A stretch of 64,000 bases of DNA, from NCBI GenBank assembly GCA_965219235.1, contig OZ244721.1:1426001-1490000 (forward strand), given 5' to 3'. A program made the position numbers and the translations under genes. Under the pieces are notes generated by a model. The model saw only the letters and a program-made list of their open reading frames with translations, was not told the origin of the DNA and searched no databases. Shown here in pieces: positions 51,106 to 59,210 of this stretch (positions within the stretch are counted from its first letter, which is position 1; each line of letters opens with the position of its first letter). This stretch comes from CBDHCC01 sp965219235 (GTDB lineage Bacteria > Pseudomonadota > Alphaproteobacteria > Sphingomonadales > Sphingomonadaceae).

Positions 51106-51217
51106 GTGCGTCTTAACCGAGCGCCACGGGAGGAGCAAGATCGCCCCGTCCAGCCAAACCCGGCTCTTGCAATCTACCTCCAAATAGGTTATAAGACAAT
51201 ATCGCTAGGGTTTGATG

Positions 51218-51320
51218 ATGCTGGATGGACGCGGCCCCGTTGGTGCGGGCGCAGCGAAGCCATCCGGACCGGCGCGCACATCCTGGATCGCCACGTCGCT
51301 TCGCTCCTCGCAACGACGAT
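51218..51320. repeat. Dispersed intergenic repeat, family 3 (copy 2, inverted)
   Basis: Reverse complement of the repeat at 43638-43752: GAGGAGCGAAGCGACGTGGC and GATCCAGGAT, then TGGCTTCGCTGCGCCCGCA, with a related CATCCAGCATC tail. The similarity extends about 100 bp with scattered differences. Confidence 0.8.
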
Positions 51321-51458
51321 GCGATGCGCGGTCATACCGCGCTAGACAGGCTCCGACCATTCCGGCCCGCCGTGAGGGCGCTGAGTGTCGTTCCGCCATT
51401 TCCTACACCGCCCCTGCGGGATCCCCGACGCGTCGCGCGAACTTTGGGACCTTTCGCG
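51321..51458. other. Non-coding gap before the ferredoxin stop
   Basis: Apart from the repeat just upstream I see no gene, RNA or hairpin in this stretch. Confidence 0.5.
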
Positions 51459-51764
51459 TCATCGACGGCTGCCCGGCATCCGCACCGTCAGCGGCTTTTC
51501 CCCCACCCGGATCTGGCAGGCCAGCCGGCTGTCGCGGCGCACGTGGGGGGTGAGGTCGAGCAGGTCCTCCTCCTCCCCGCTCGGCGGCGGCAGGGCGGCG
51601 GCCTTGTCGACCCAGACATGGCAGGTGGAACACGCCATCTGGCCCTCGCAGGTGCCCTCCAGCGGCTGACCCGACGCCTGGGCGATGTCGAGCAGGCGGT
51701 CGCCGGGCGCGGCCTCCACCGTGTGCTCCGCGCCGTCGCGGGCGACGAAGGTGACCGCCGTCAC
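51459..51764 (-). CDS. 2Fe-2S ferredoxin (adrenodoxin type)
   Basis: A 101-residue ferredoxin. TAVTFVARDGAEHTVEA starts the beta-grasp fold. Cluster ligands are the cysteines in EGTCEGQMACSTC and in RLACQIRV. GTG at 51764 overlaps the cysteine-desulfurase stop (GTGA); the longer ATG at 51794 would overlap it by 34 bp. Pairing with a cysteine desulfurase suggests a role in Fe-S assembly or electron transfer to a monooxygenase. Confidence 0.92.
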   Translation of the reverse strand: MTAVTFVARDGAEHTVEAAPGDRLLDIAQASGQPLEGTCEGQMACSTCHVWVDKAAALPPPSGEEEDLLDLTPHVRRDSRLACQIRVGEKPLTVRMPGSRR

Positions 51765-52807
51765 GCGGACGTCATGGGGGCGATCCGCCGCCATTCGGCG
51801 AGGAAGCGGTCCACGTCCGCCGCCGTCGTGGAGCGCCCGAAGCTCACCCGTATGGCGCTCTCCGCCACCCTCTCGGGCAGATCGAGCGCGGCGAGCACCG
51901 GACTGCGGCCGATCGCCCCCGACGCGCAGGCGGAGCCCGCCGACACGGCGATGCCGGCGGCGTCGAGCCGCATCAGCTGGGCGGCCGCACCGATGCCGGG
52001 CCGGGCGACCGCGCCGACATGGGGCAGTCGCTCGGCCGCCCGGGCGATCACGACACCGCCCGCCGCCTCCACCCCCTCGTCCAAGCGGGCACGCAAACCG
52101 GCGTGGTCCGCCGGCTCCGCCTCCAGCGCGGCGGCGAGCGCGCAGGCGCCGGGCAGGTTCTCGGTGCCCGGCCGATAGCCGCCCTCCTGCCCACCCGTGG
52201 GCGTCAGCAGCGCCAGGTCGCGGACCAGCAGCGCGGCGACCCCCGGCGGCGTGCCGAGCTTGTGGCCCGACACGACGACGAGATCGGCGGGTGGCAAGGG
52301 CACGCGTCCGGCCGACTGGCTGGCGTCCACCACCAGCACCGCGCCCGCCGCCTCGATCGTCGGAGCGAGATCGGCGAGCGGCTGGACCACGCCCGTCTCG
52401 CCGTTGGCGTGCTGGATCGCGACGCGCACGCCGGGGCGCAGCCGGCCCTCCAGGGCCTCCGCCGCCACCCGCCCGCGCCCGTCCACCGCCAGCGTGGCGG
52501 CCGACGGCGCGCCGCGCCGGACGGCATCGTGCTCCACGGCCGACGCGAGCACCTCGCGACCCCCGAGCGCCAGCGCCAGCGACTCGCTCGCGCTCGCGGT
52601 GAAGACGACCTCATGGCCCCAGCCCAGCGCATCGGCCACGCGCGCCCTCGCCTCCTCCAGCGCGGAGCGCGCCGCCCGGCCCTCGCGGTGGGGCGAGGAG
52701 GGGTTGGCCCAGCGGCCGACCGCGTCTGCCCACGCCGCCGCCGCCGCCGGCAGCACGGGCGTGGCGGCGGCGTGGTCGAGATAGAGGCGGGGTCGAATTG
52801 CAGACAT
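51761..52807 (-). CDS. Cysteine desulfurase (NifS/IscS-like, class V aminotransferase)
   Basis: A 348-residue PLP enzyme: LDHAAATPV start, QHANGETGVVQPL, PLP Lys in VSGHKLGTPPG, and catalytic loop Cys in SAGSACASG. It is shorter than IscS (about 400) with a compact C-terminus, like other alphaproteobacterial NifS-type proteins. It moves sulfur from cysteine for Fe-S or thio-modification and is coupled to the ferredoxin gene. Confidence 0.93.
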   Translation of the reverse strand: MSAIRPRLYLDHAAATPVLPAAAAAWADAVGRWANPSSPHREGRAARSALEEARARVADALGWGHEVVFTASASESLALALGGREVLASAVEHDAVRRGAPSAATLAVDGRGRVAAEALEGRLRPGVRVAIQHANGETGVVQPLADLAPTIEAAGAVLVVDASQSAGRVPLPPADLVVVSGHKLGTPPGVAALLVRDLALLTPTGGQEGGYRPGTENLPGACALAAALEAEPADHAGLRARLDEGVEAAGGVVIARAAERLPHVGAVARPGIGAAAQLMRLDAAGIAVSAGSACASGAIGRSPVLAALDLPERVAESAIRVSFGRSTTAADVDRFLAEWRRIAPMTSA

Positions 52808-52878
52808 GGGTCAAGCGCCTATATAGCGCGCCGATCCGCCGTCGTCAGACCGGCCCCTTCCATTCCCAAGGTTTGCCC

Positions 52879-53535
52879 ATGCCCGAAGTCATTTTCCCCG
52901 GCCCAGAAGGCCGTCTCGAAGGCCGCTTTTCGCCAGGTCCCCGCCCGCGTGCCCCGGTCGCCATGATCCTGCACCCCCACCCGCAGGCCGGGGGCACGAT
53001 GAACGACCGCATCACCCAGGCCCTGTTCAAGACGTTCCAGCGGCGCGGCTTCGCCACGCTGCGCTTCAACTTCCGCGGCGTCGGCCGGTCGGAGGGCGTG
53101 TTCGACCAGGGCGTGGGCGAACTGTCCGACGCCGCGAGCGCGCTCGACTGGGTGCAGTCGATCCATCCGGAGGCGGAGACCACCTGGGTCGCCGGCGCCT
53201 CCTTCGGCGCGTGGATCGGGATGCAGCTTCTGATGCGCCGGCCGGAGGTGCGCGGCTTCATCTCGATCGCGCCGCCCGCCAGCATGTACGACTTCACCTT
53301 CCTGGCCCCCTGCCCCGCGTCCGGCATCATCATCCAGGGCGCGGCCGACGAGGTGGCGACCCCGTCGGGCACGCAGAAGCTGGTCGACAAGCTCAGGACC
53401 CAGAAGCACATCACCATCCATCACGAGGAGATCCCGCGCGCGAACCACTTCTTCGCGCACGAGATGGACGCGCTGATGGCCAGCGTGGACAACTATCTCG
53501 ACATGCGGCTGGACCCGAACTGCCCGATCAGGTGA
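52879..53535 (+). CDS. Alpha/beta hydrolase
   Basis: A 218-residue hydrolase fold: ILHPHPQAGGTMNDRI is the oxyanion-side motif, LRFNFRGVGRSEG, the nucleophile elbow GASFGAW, IQGAADEVATPS for the acid, and a final His in RANHFFAHE. It belongs to the dienelactone-hydrolase-like OsmC/YfhR-type group common in alphaproteobacteria; substrate unknown. ATG at 52879 fits the family start. Divergent from the cysteine desulfurase. Confidence 0.88.
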   Translation: MPEVIFPGPEGRLEGRFSPGPRPRAPVAMILHPHPQAGGTMNDRITQALFKTFQRRGFATLRFNFRGVGRSEGVFDQGVGELSDAASALDWVQSIHPEAETTWVAGASFGAWIGMQLLMRRPEVRGFISIAPPASMYDFTFLAPCPASGIIIQGAADEVATPSGTQKLVDKLRTQKHITIHHEEIPRANHFFAHEMDALMASVDNYLDMRLDPNCPIR

Positions 53536-53540
53536 ACGAT

Positions 53541-53711
53541 CCTTCTCCCCTTGGGAGAAGGACACGGACGCTTGGCGGCTCCGCCGCCTAGCGGACGTTG
53601 GATGAGGGTGACCAGCGTCAGCGGAATGCACCCGGCGGTGATCCCCTCACCCAGCTCCGGCTAAGCTCCTGCGTCGCCAAGCCTACGCAACCCTCTCCCA
53701 AAGGGAGAGGG
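53541..53711. repeat. Composite hairpin-bounded repeat, family 1 (copy 2)
   Basis: Bounded by CCTTCTCCCCTTGGGAGAAGG (53541-53561) and CCCTCTCCCAAAGGGAGAGGG (53691-53711), with the internal TTGGCGGCT/GCCGCCTAG hairpin and TTGGATGAGGGTGACC. It has the same layout as the 46107-46250 copy but a longer centre. It sits between convergent genes. Confidence 0.85.
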
Positions 53712-53722
53712 GCGGCGGGCGC

Positions 53723-53896
53723 TCACGTCCCGATCAGGATCGCCGCGTTCCCCAGGAACACCACCCCGGCGACGATCATCAGCACCGCCTTGCGCCGGTC
53801 GCCGCCCCGGCTGCGCTCCGTCAGCCCCGCCCAGATCAGCGCTAGTGCCGTGAGGATGAGGAGCGCCGGGATCAGCGCCCGGACACCTTCGATCAC
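53723..53896 (-). CDS. 57-residue two-helix membrane protein
   Basis: A tiny protein (IPALLILTALALIWAGL, RSRGGDRRKAVL, MIVAGVVFLGNAAILIG): two hydrophobic helices joined by a basic loop. GTG at 53896 overlaps the dehydratase stop (GTGA), supporting translation. Family unrecognised; it could be a small subunit or stress membrane peptide. Confidence 0.7.
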   Translation of the reverse strand: MIEGVRALIPALLILTALALIWAGLTERSRGGDRRKAVLMIVAGVVFLGNAAILIGT

Positions 53897-54849
53897 CGCG
53901 CGCCCTCCGTCATCCGCACGAACGTCGCCCGGTCCACATTGCCGCCCGAGAGCGTGAGCACGGTCGCCTCGCCCACCTCCACCTTGCCGGCCAGCACGGC
54001 GGCCAGCGCCACCGCCCCGCCGGGCTCCACCACCAGCCGCAGCCGGTCGAAGGCGACCGCCATCGCGCGGGCGACCTCCGCCTCGGTGACGCTCACGCCG
54101 CGAGCGCCGCGACGACGCAGCACGTCGAACGTCAGCTCCGCCATGCGCGGCGTCATCAATGCGTCGCAGGCGGTGGGCGGCGGGTTCGCGCCGACACCCT
54201 CGATCCGCCCGGCGGCCAGCGAGCGGCCGACGTCGTCCCAGCCGGCGGGCTCCGCCACCACGATCTGAGCCTCCGGGCAGGCGAGCGCCAGCCCGCTCGA
54301 CAGCCCGCCGCCGCCGCAGCACGCCACGATCCGGTCGGGCTGGCGGCCGAGCTGAACGACGAGCTCCACACCGGCCGATCCCTGCCCCTCGACCACCCAC
54401 GGATCGTCGAAGGAGGGCACCAGCACCGCGCCGCGCTCCTCGGCCAGGGCGGCGGCGATCGCCTCCCGGCTTTCGGTGGCGCGGTCATAGCCGACGACGG
54501 CCGCGCCCAGCGCCTCCGTCCCCGCCCGCTTCGCCGCCGGCGCGTCGCGCGGCATGACGATGGTCGCCGCGATGCCGAGCCGCCGCGCCGCCCAGGCGAT
54601 GCCGAGCGCGTGGTTGCCCGACGAGAAGGCGACGACCCCCGCCGCCCGCTCCGCCTCCGTCAGATCGGTCAGCCGGTGCCACGCGCCCCGGATCTTGAAC
54701 GCGCCCACCGGCTGCAGCGACTCCGCCTTGCACCAGACGGTCCGCCCCTCGACCTCCAGCGGCAGCAGCGGCGTGGGCGGCAGCACCTCGGCGATCTTCG
54801 CCGCCGCCCTCAGCACGCCGTCACGGCTCGGTTCGCGTTGCTCTGTCAT
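53893..54849 (-). CDS. Threonine/serine dehydratase-like PLP enzyme
   Basis: A 318-residue fold-type II PLP enzyme. PLP Lys is in GAFKIRGAW; SSGNHALGIAWAAR binds substrate; the phosphate loop is CCGGGGLSSG. It deaminates threonine or serine, or acts as a serine racemase-like enzyme; it lacks the C-terminal regulatory domain of biosynthetic IlvA. Divergent from the carboxyspermidine dehydrogenase gene and coupled to a 57-residue membrane protein. Confidence 0.9.
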   Translation of the reverse strand: MTEQREPSRDGVLRAAAKIAEVLPPTPLLPLEVEGRTVWCKAESLQPVGAFKIRGAWHRLTDLTEAERAAGVVAFSSGNHALGIAWAARRLGIAATIVMPRDAPAAKRAGTEALGAAVVGYDRATESREAIAAALAEERGAVLVPSFDDPWVVEGQGSAGVELVVQLGRQPDRIVACCGGGGLSSGLALACPEAQIVVAEPAGWDDVGRSLAAGRIEGVGANPPPTACDALMTPRMAELTFDVLRRRGARGVSVTEAEVARAMAVAFDRLRLVVEPGGAVALAAVLAGKVEVGEATVLTLSGGNVDRATFVRMTEGAR

Positions 54850-54893
54850 CCGACCGGCCTATATCCGCCGTTCACGCGAAACGGGAGTGGCGG

Positions 54894-56099
54894 ATGAACA
54901 GGGTTCTGGTGATCGGCGCGGGCGGCGTGGGATCGGTCGCGGTCCACAAGATGGCGATGAACCCCGACATCTTCGGTCCGATCACGCTCGCCAGCCGCAC
55001 CAAGGCGAAGTGCGACCTCATCGCCCAGTCGGTGAAGGAGCGCGCCGGGACCACGATCGACACCGCCCGGATCGACGCCGACGACGTGCCCGCCACCACC
55101 GCGCTGATCGAGCGGGTGAAGCCCGACCTGCTCGTGAACCTCGCCCTCCCCTATCAGGACCTGAACCTGATGGACGCCTGCCTGAACGCCGGCGTCGACT
55201 ATCTGGACACCGCCAATTACGAGCCGCGCGACCAGGCGAAGTTCGAGTACCGCTGGCAGTGGGACTATCACGACCGCTTCCGGGAGGCGGGGCTGACCGC
55301 GCTGCTCGGCTCCGGCTTCGATCCCGGAGTGACCAGCGTGTTCGCGACCTGGATCAGGAAGCACCGGCTCGACACCATCCGCACGCTCGACATCCTCGAC
55401 TGCAACGGCGGCGATCACGGCCAGGCGTTCGCCACGAACTTCAATCCGGAGATCAACATCCGCGAGGTGACGGCGCCCGCCCGCCACTATCGGGACGGCG
55501 AATGGGTGGAGACGCCCGCCCTCTCCACGCCCCAGCGCTTCACCTTCGATCAGGTGGGCGAGAAGACGATGTACCTGATGTACCACGAGGAACTGGAGAG
55601 CCTGGCGAAGCACCTGCCGGAGATCGAGCGCATCCGCTTCTGGATGACCTTCGGAGAGGAGTATATCAAGCACCTGACCGTGCTGGAGAATGTCGGCATG
55701 ACCTCGATCGAGCCGATCACCTATCAGGGCCAGGAGATCGTGCCGCTCCAGTTCCTCAAGGCCGTGCTGCCCGAGCCCTCGACGCTCGGTGTCACGACGA
55801 AGGGCAAGACCAACATCGGCGACATCGCCACCGGCACGAAGGACGGCGAGGAGAAGACGGTCTACGTCTACAACGTCTGCGATCATGAGGAGGCCTATCG
55901 CGAGACCGGCAACCAGGCGGTCAGCCACACCACCGGCGTGCCCGCGATGATCGGCGCGGCGATGCTGCTGACGAAGACCTGGGACGGAGACGGCGTGTTC
56001 AACATGGAGCAGTTCGACCCCGACCCGTTCATGGACATGCTGAACCGCCACGGCCTGCCTTGGCGGGTGAAGGACCTCGACGGGCCGCTGCCGTTCTGA
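54894..56099 (+). CDS. Carboxy(nor)spermidine dehydrogenase (saccharopine-dehydrogenase family)
   Basis: A 401-residue saccharopine dehydrogenase-fold protein: VLVIGAGGVGSVAVHKMA nucleotide site, NLALPYQDLNLMDACL, GSGFDPGVTSVFATW. With the following decarboxylase it should make carboxyspermidine from putrescine and aspartate semialdehyde. Its stop overlaps the next start (TGATG), so it is co-translated with nspC. Confidence 0.92.
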   Translation: MNRVLVIGAGGVGSVAVHKMAMNPDIFGPITLASRTKAKCDLIAQSVKERAGTTIDTARIDADDVPATTALIERVKPDLLVNLALPYQDLNLMDACLNAGVDYLDTANYEPRDQAKFEYRWQWDYHDRFREAGLTALLGSGFDPGVTSVFATWIRKHRLDTIRTLDILDCNGGDHGQAFATNFNPEINIREVTAPARHYRDGEWVETPALSTPQRFTFDQVGEKTMYLMYHEELESLAKHLPEIERIRFWMTFGEEYIKHLTVLENVGMTSIEPITYQGQEIVPLQFLKAVLPEPSTLGVTTKGKTNIGDIATGTKDGEEKTVYVYNVCDHEEAYRETGNQAVSHTTGVPAMIGAAMLLTKTWDGDGVFNMEQFDPDPFMDMLNRHGLPWRVKDLDGPLPF

Positions 56100-57268
56100 T
56101 GGAGACAAAAGCCGGCGATCCCGGCGCGTTCGCGCGCTTTGACCTGAGCCGGGTGCCGTCGCCCGCCTTCGTGGTGGACGCGGCGCGGGTGGAGGCGAAC
56201 CTTGGCGTGCTCGCGGATGTCGGTGCGCGGTCGGGGGCGAAGGTGCTGCTCGCGCTCAAGGCGTTCTCGATGTGGCGGCTGGGTGAGCTGGTCGGGCGCT
56301 ATCTGGGCGGCACCGCCACCTCCGGTTTGTGGGAGGCGCGGCTGGCGGGGGCGTACTATCCGGGCGAAGTCGCCAGCTACTGCGCCGCCTACCGATCGGA
56401 CGCGGAGATCGAGGAGGTGGCGCGCCTCTCCGACCATGTCATCTTCAACACGCCCGGCCAGCATGACCGCTTCCGGGCCGCGCTGGATCGCGCCCGGGCG
56501 GCCGGCGCTGCGTTCGACGTGGGACTCCGGATCAACCCCGGCTGTTCGACCGGCGAGGTGCCCCGCTACGACCCCGCCGCCCCGGGCAGCCGGCTGGGCT
56601 TTCCGGTCGCGCAGCTGACGGCGGAACATCTGGATGGCGTCTCCGGCCTCCACGTCCATTCCTTGTGCGAGCAGGACTTTCCGCCGCTGGAGGCCACCTG
56701 GGCGCACCTCGAACCGCTGATCGCTTCGCACTTCAAGCGTCTGAACTGGCTGAATCTCGGCGGCGGGCACCACATCACGCGTGCCGACTATCAGCGCGAC
56801 GATCTGGTCGCTTTCCTGCGCGGGCTCGGCGAACGATCCGGCTGCCAGCTCTATCTGGAGCCCGGCGAGGCGGTGGCGCTGGACGCCGGCATCCTGGTCG
56901 GCACCGTGCTCGACCTGTTCGACAACGGGGGCACGCAGGCCGTGACCGACATCTCGGCGACCTGCCACATGCCCGATGTGATCGAGGCGCCCTACCGCCC
57001 GGCCCTGCTGAACGAGGGCACCGGACCGACCGTGCGGCTGGGCGGCCCGAGCTGTCTCGCGGGCGACGTGATCGGCGACTATGCGCTGGGCGAGGTGGCG
57101 GTCGGCGACCGCTTCGCCTTTCTCGACCAGGCGCATTATTCGATGGTCAAGGCCACCACCTTCAACGGCGTACCGCTGCCGTCGATCTGGCTGTGGGACA
57201 GCCGCACGGATGCGCTGGAGGAGGTGCGGAGCTTCGGCTGGGAGACGTTCCGGGACCGGCTGGGCTAG
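56099..57268 (+). CDS. nspC: Carboxynorspermidine/carboxyspermidine decarboxylase
   Basis: A 389-residue fold-type III PLP decarboxylase. PLP Lys54 is in LLALKAFSMW; GLHVHSLCEQDFPP, NLGGGHHITR and YLEPGEAVAL are the family signatures. It decarboxylates carboxyspermidine to spermidine. ATG 56099 overlaps the dehydrogenase stop by one base. Confidence 0.95.
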   Translation: METKAGDPGAFARFDLSRVPSPAFVVDAARVEANLGVLADVGARSGAKVLLALKAFSMWRLGELVGRYLGGTATSGLWEARLAGAYYPGEVASYCAAYRSDAEIEEVARLSDHVIFNTPGQHDRFRAALDRARAAGAAFDVGLRINPGCSTGEVPRYDPAAPGSRLGFPVAQLTAEHLDGVSGLHVHSLCEQDFPPLEATWAHLEPLIASHFKRLNWLNLGGGHHITRADYQRDDLVAFLRGLGERSGCQLYLEPGEAVALDAGILVGTVLDLFDNGGTQAVTDISATCHMPDVIEAPYRPALLNEGTGPTVRLGGPSCLAGDVIGDYALGEVAVGDRFAFLDQAHYSMVKATTFNGVPLPSIWLWDSRTDALEEVRSFGWETFRDRLG

Positions 57269-57279
57269 GACGTCCTGCT

Positions 57280-57421
57280 CCCCTCCCTGCAAGGGAGGGG
57301 TTGAGGGTGGGTGCGAGCGCAAGAGCGCGAGCTGCAAAGGTCGTCGCCCAGCCCCACCCTCGCAGGCTCCGGCTTCGCCGTCGCCACCCACCCCCTGCCC
57401 CTCCCTGCAAGCAGGGAGGGG
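57280..57421. repeat. Composite hairpin-bounded repeat, family 2 (copy 1)
   Basis: Bounded by hairpins CCCCTCCCT-GCA-AGGGAGGGG (57280-57300) and an 11-bp stem CCCCTCCCTGC/GCAGGGAGGGG (57398-57421). Internally AGGGTGGGT faces ACCCACCC. It is followed at 57434-57453 by a third hairpin, ATCCCCGC-CTGC-GCGGGGAT. A second copy lies at 63729-63862. Confidence 0.85.
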
Positions 57422-57527
57422 AGAACCTGCAGGATCCCCGCCTGCGCGGGGATGACGCACGAGCGGCCAACGCTCATGCACCACTTTACACCCCCCGACC
57501 CCCCACCTATATGCGCCTCCGCTGCCC

Positions 57528-57592
57528 CAAGGGGACTTCCCACAACCGCAAGGCAGCCTTGTCTCAATTCCGTTTCCTGGGGGTCCCTTGAG
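57528..57592 (+). ncRNA. speF-like leader RNA candidate upstream of ornithine decarboxylase
   Basis: Directly before the decarboxylase, CAAGGGGAC (57528-57536) can pair with GTCCCTTG (57583-57590), with one bulge, enclosing CACAACCGCAAGGCAGCCTT, whose CAAGG-CAG-CCTTG forms a hairpin (57549-57561). This resembles the alphaproteobacterial speF element described before ornithine decarboxylase genes (Rfam family from memory). It probably regulates translation in response to polyamines; boundaries are approximate. Confidence 0.6.
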
Positions 57593-58783
57593 TTGCACCA
57601 ATATCCTGACGCGCTGGGGCTAGCTGCCGCCCTTCGACCCGTTCAGCCGGTCACGCTCGTTCGCCCGCACACCGCCCATGCGGCGGCGCGGTTCTTCGTC
57701 GAGCGTTTCCCCGGCCGCTCGCTCTATGCGGTCAAGGCGAATCCCTCGCCCGACCTGCTGCGCGTGCTGTGGGACGCGGGCGTCACCCATTACGACGTCG
57801 CCTCTTTGTCGGAGGTGCGGCTGGTGGCCGACACGCTGCCGGACGCGACGCTCTGCTTCATGCATCCGGTGAAGGCGCCCGAGGCGATCCGCGAGGCGTA
57901 CCACGTCCACGGCGTGCGCACCTTCTCGCTCGACACGATGGACGAGCTGGAGAAGATCCGCGCCGCCACCGAAGACGCCACGGACCTCAACCTGCTGGTC
58001 CGCATCCGGGTGTCGTCCGACCATTCCAAGCTCAGCCTGGCCGCCAAGTTTGGCTGCGATCCCTATGAGGCGGAGGAGCTTCTGGTCGCCACGCGCCAGC
58101 TCGCCGACGCGCTCGGCATCTGCTTCCATGTCGGGTCGCAGGCGATGAGCCCGCACGCCTATCAGCTCGGCATGGAGCGGGTGCGCGCCGCGATCGTCGC
58201 GTCGTCCGTGACCGTGGACATCGTGGACGTGGGCGGCGGCTTCCCGTCGACCTATCCCGGCATGGAGCCGCCGCCGCTCACCCGCTATTTCGATGCGATC
58301 CACAGGTCCTTCGAGGACCTGCCGATCTCCTACTCGGCCGAGCTGTGGTGCGAGCCCGGCCGCGCGCTGTGCGCGGAGTACAGCTCGCTCGTCGTGCGGG
58401 TGGAACGGCGGCGGGGCACGGAGCTCTACATCAACGACGGGGCCTATGGCGCGCTGTTCGACGCGGCGCACATCGGCTGGCGCTTCCCGGTCGAGCTGCT
58501 GCGCGACAGCCATGCCGGGCATGTGCCGTTCAGCTTCTACGGCCCGACCTGCGACGACCTCGACCACATGGCCGGCCCGTTCTACCTGCCCGCCGACGTC
58601 GCCGCCGGCGACTATCTGGAGATCGGGATGCTCGGCGCCTATGGCGCGGCGCTCCGCACCGCGTTCAACGGCTTCGGCAGCGAACTGACGGCCGAGGTCG
58701 GGGACGCGCCGATGGCGACGCTCTACGGGCCGGAACCGGATGTGGCGCCATCCACCGTCACGGCGCTGTTCCCCGGACGCTAA
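57593..58783 (+). CDS. Ornithine decarboxylase (fold-type III PLP)
   Basis: A 396-residue PLP decarboxylase. PLP Lys48 is in LYAVKANPSPD; GGGFPSTYPG, CEPGRALCAEY and YGPTCDDLD (active-site Cys) are diagnostic of eukaryotic-like ornithine decarboxylases. It makes putrescine for the carboxyspermidine genes upstream. The only near start is TTG 57593, directly after the leader's closing helix; no ATG is available before residue 83. Start uncertain. Confidence 0.92.
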   Translation: MHQYPDALGLAAALRPVQPVTLVRPHTAHAAARFFVERFPGRSLYAVKANPSPDLLRVLWDAGVTHYDVASLSEVRLVADTLPDATLCFMHPVKAPEAIREAYHVHGVRTFSLDTMDELEKIRAATEDATDLNLLVRIRVSSDHSKLSLAAKFGCDPYEAEELLVATRQLADALGICFHVGSQAMSPHAYQLGMERVRAAIVASSVTVDIVDVGGGFPSTYPGMEPPPLTRYFDAIHRSFEDLPISYSAELWCEPGRALCAEYSSLVVRVERRRGTELYINDGAYGALFDAAHIGWRFPVELLRDSHAGHVPFSFYGPTCDDLDHMAGPFYLPADVAAGDYLEIGMLGAYGAALRTAFNGFGSELTAEVGDAPMATLYGPEPDVAPSTVTALFPGR

Positions 58784-58790
58784 GGCGATG

Positions 58791-59210
58791 ATGGACGAGA
58801 CCGCGCTCCTGCGACCGGCCATCGTGCTGGTCGTGTGGACGCTGGTGATGTGGGTGTGGATGCTGTCCCGCCGGCTGCCCGCCATGCGCGCGCACAAGGT
58901 GCATCCGCAGGACGCGCTGCACACGCGCGACCTGTCGTCCCGCCTGCCGTCCGCCGCCCAGGCGCCCGCCGACAACTACAACCACCTGCTCGAACAGCCG
59001 ACGATCTTCTACGCGACCTGCGTGATCGGAGCGTTGGTGGGTGGCGTCGGCTGGATCGGACTGACGCTCGCCTGGGTCTATGTCGCGCTGCGCATCGTGC
59101 ACAGCGTCTGGCAGGCGACCCTGGGGCGGGTGATGGTGCGCTTCTATCTGTTCGCGCTCTCCACCCTCGTGCTGATCGCGCTGGCGGTGCTGGTCGCGCT
59201 GCGACTCTAG
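58791..59210 (+). CDS. MAPEG family membrane protein
   Basis: A 139-residue four-helix membrane protein. LLRPAIVLVVWTLVMWVWML, the NYNHLLEQPTIFYATCVIGA block (family LxEQP/NxxE-like site) and VALRIVHSVWQ fit MAPEG. Relatives are glutathione transferases or membrane accessory proteins. ATG 58791 is 5 nt after an AGG; 58788 is the alternative. Confidence 0.88.
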   Translation: MDETALLRPAIVLVVWTLVMWVWMLSRRLPAMRAHKVHPQDALHTRDLSSRLPSAAQAPADNYNHLLEQPTIFYATCVIGALVGGVGWIGLTLAWVYVALRIVHSVWQATLGRVMVRFYLFALSTLVLIALAVLVALRL

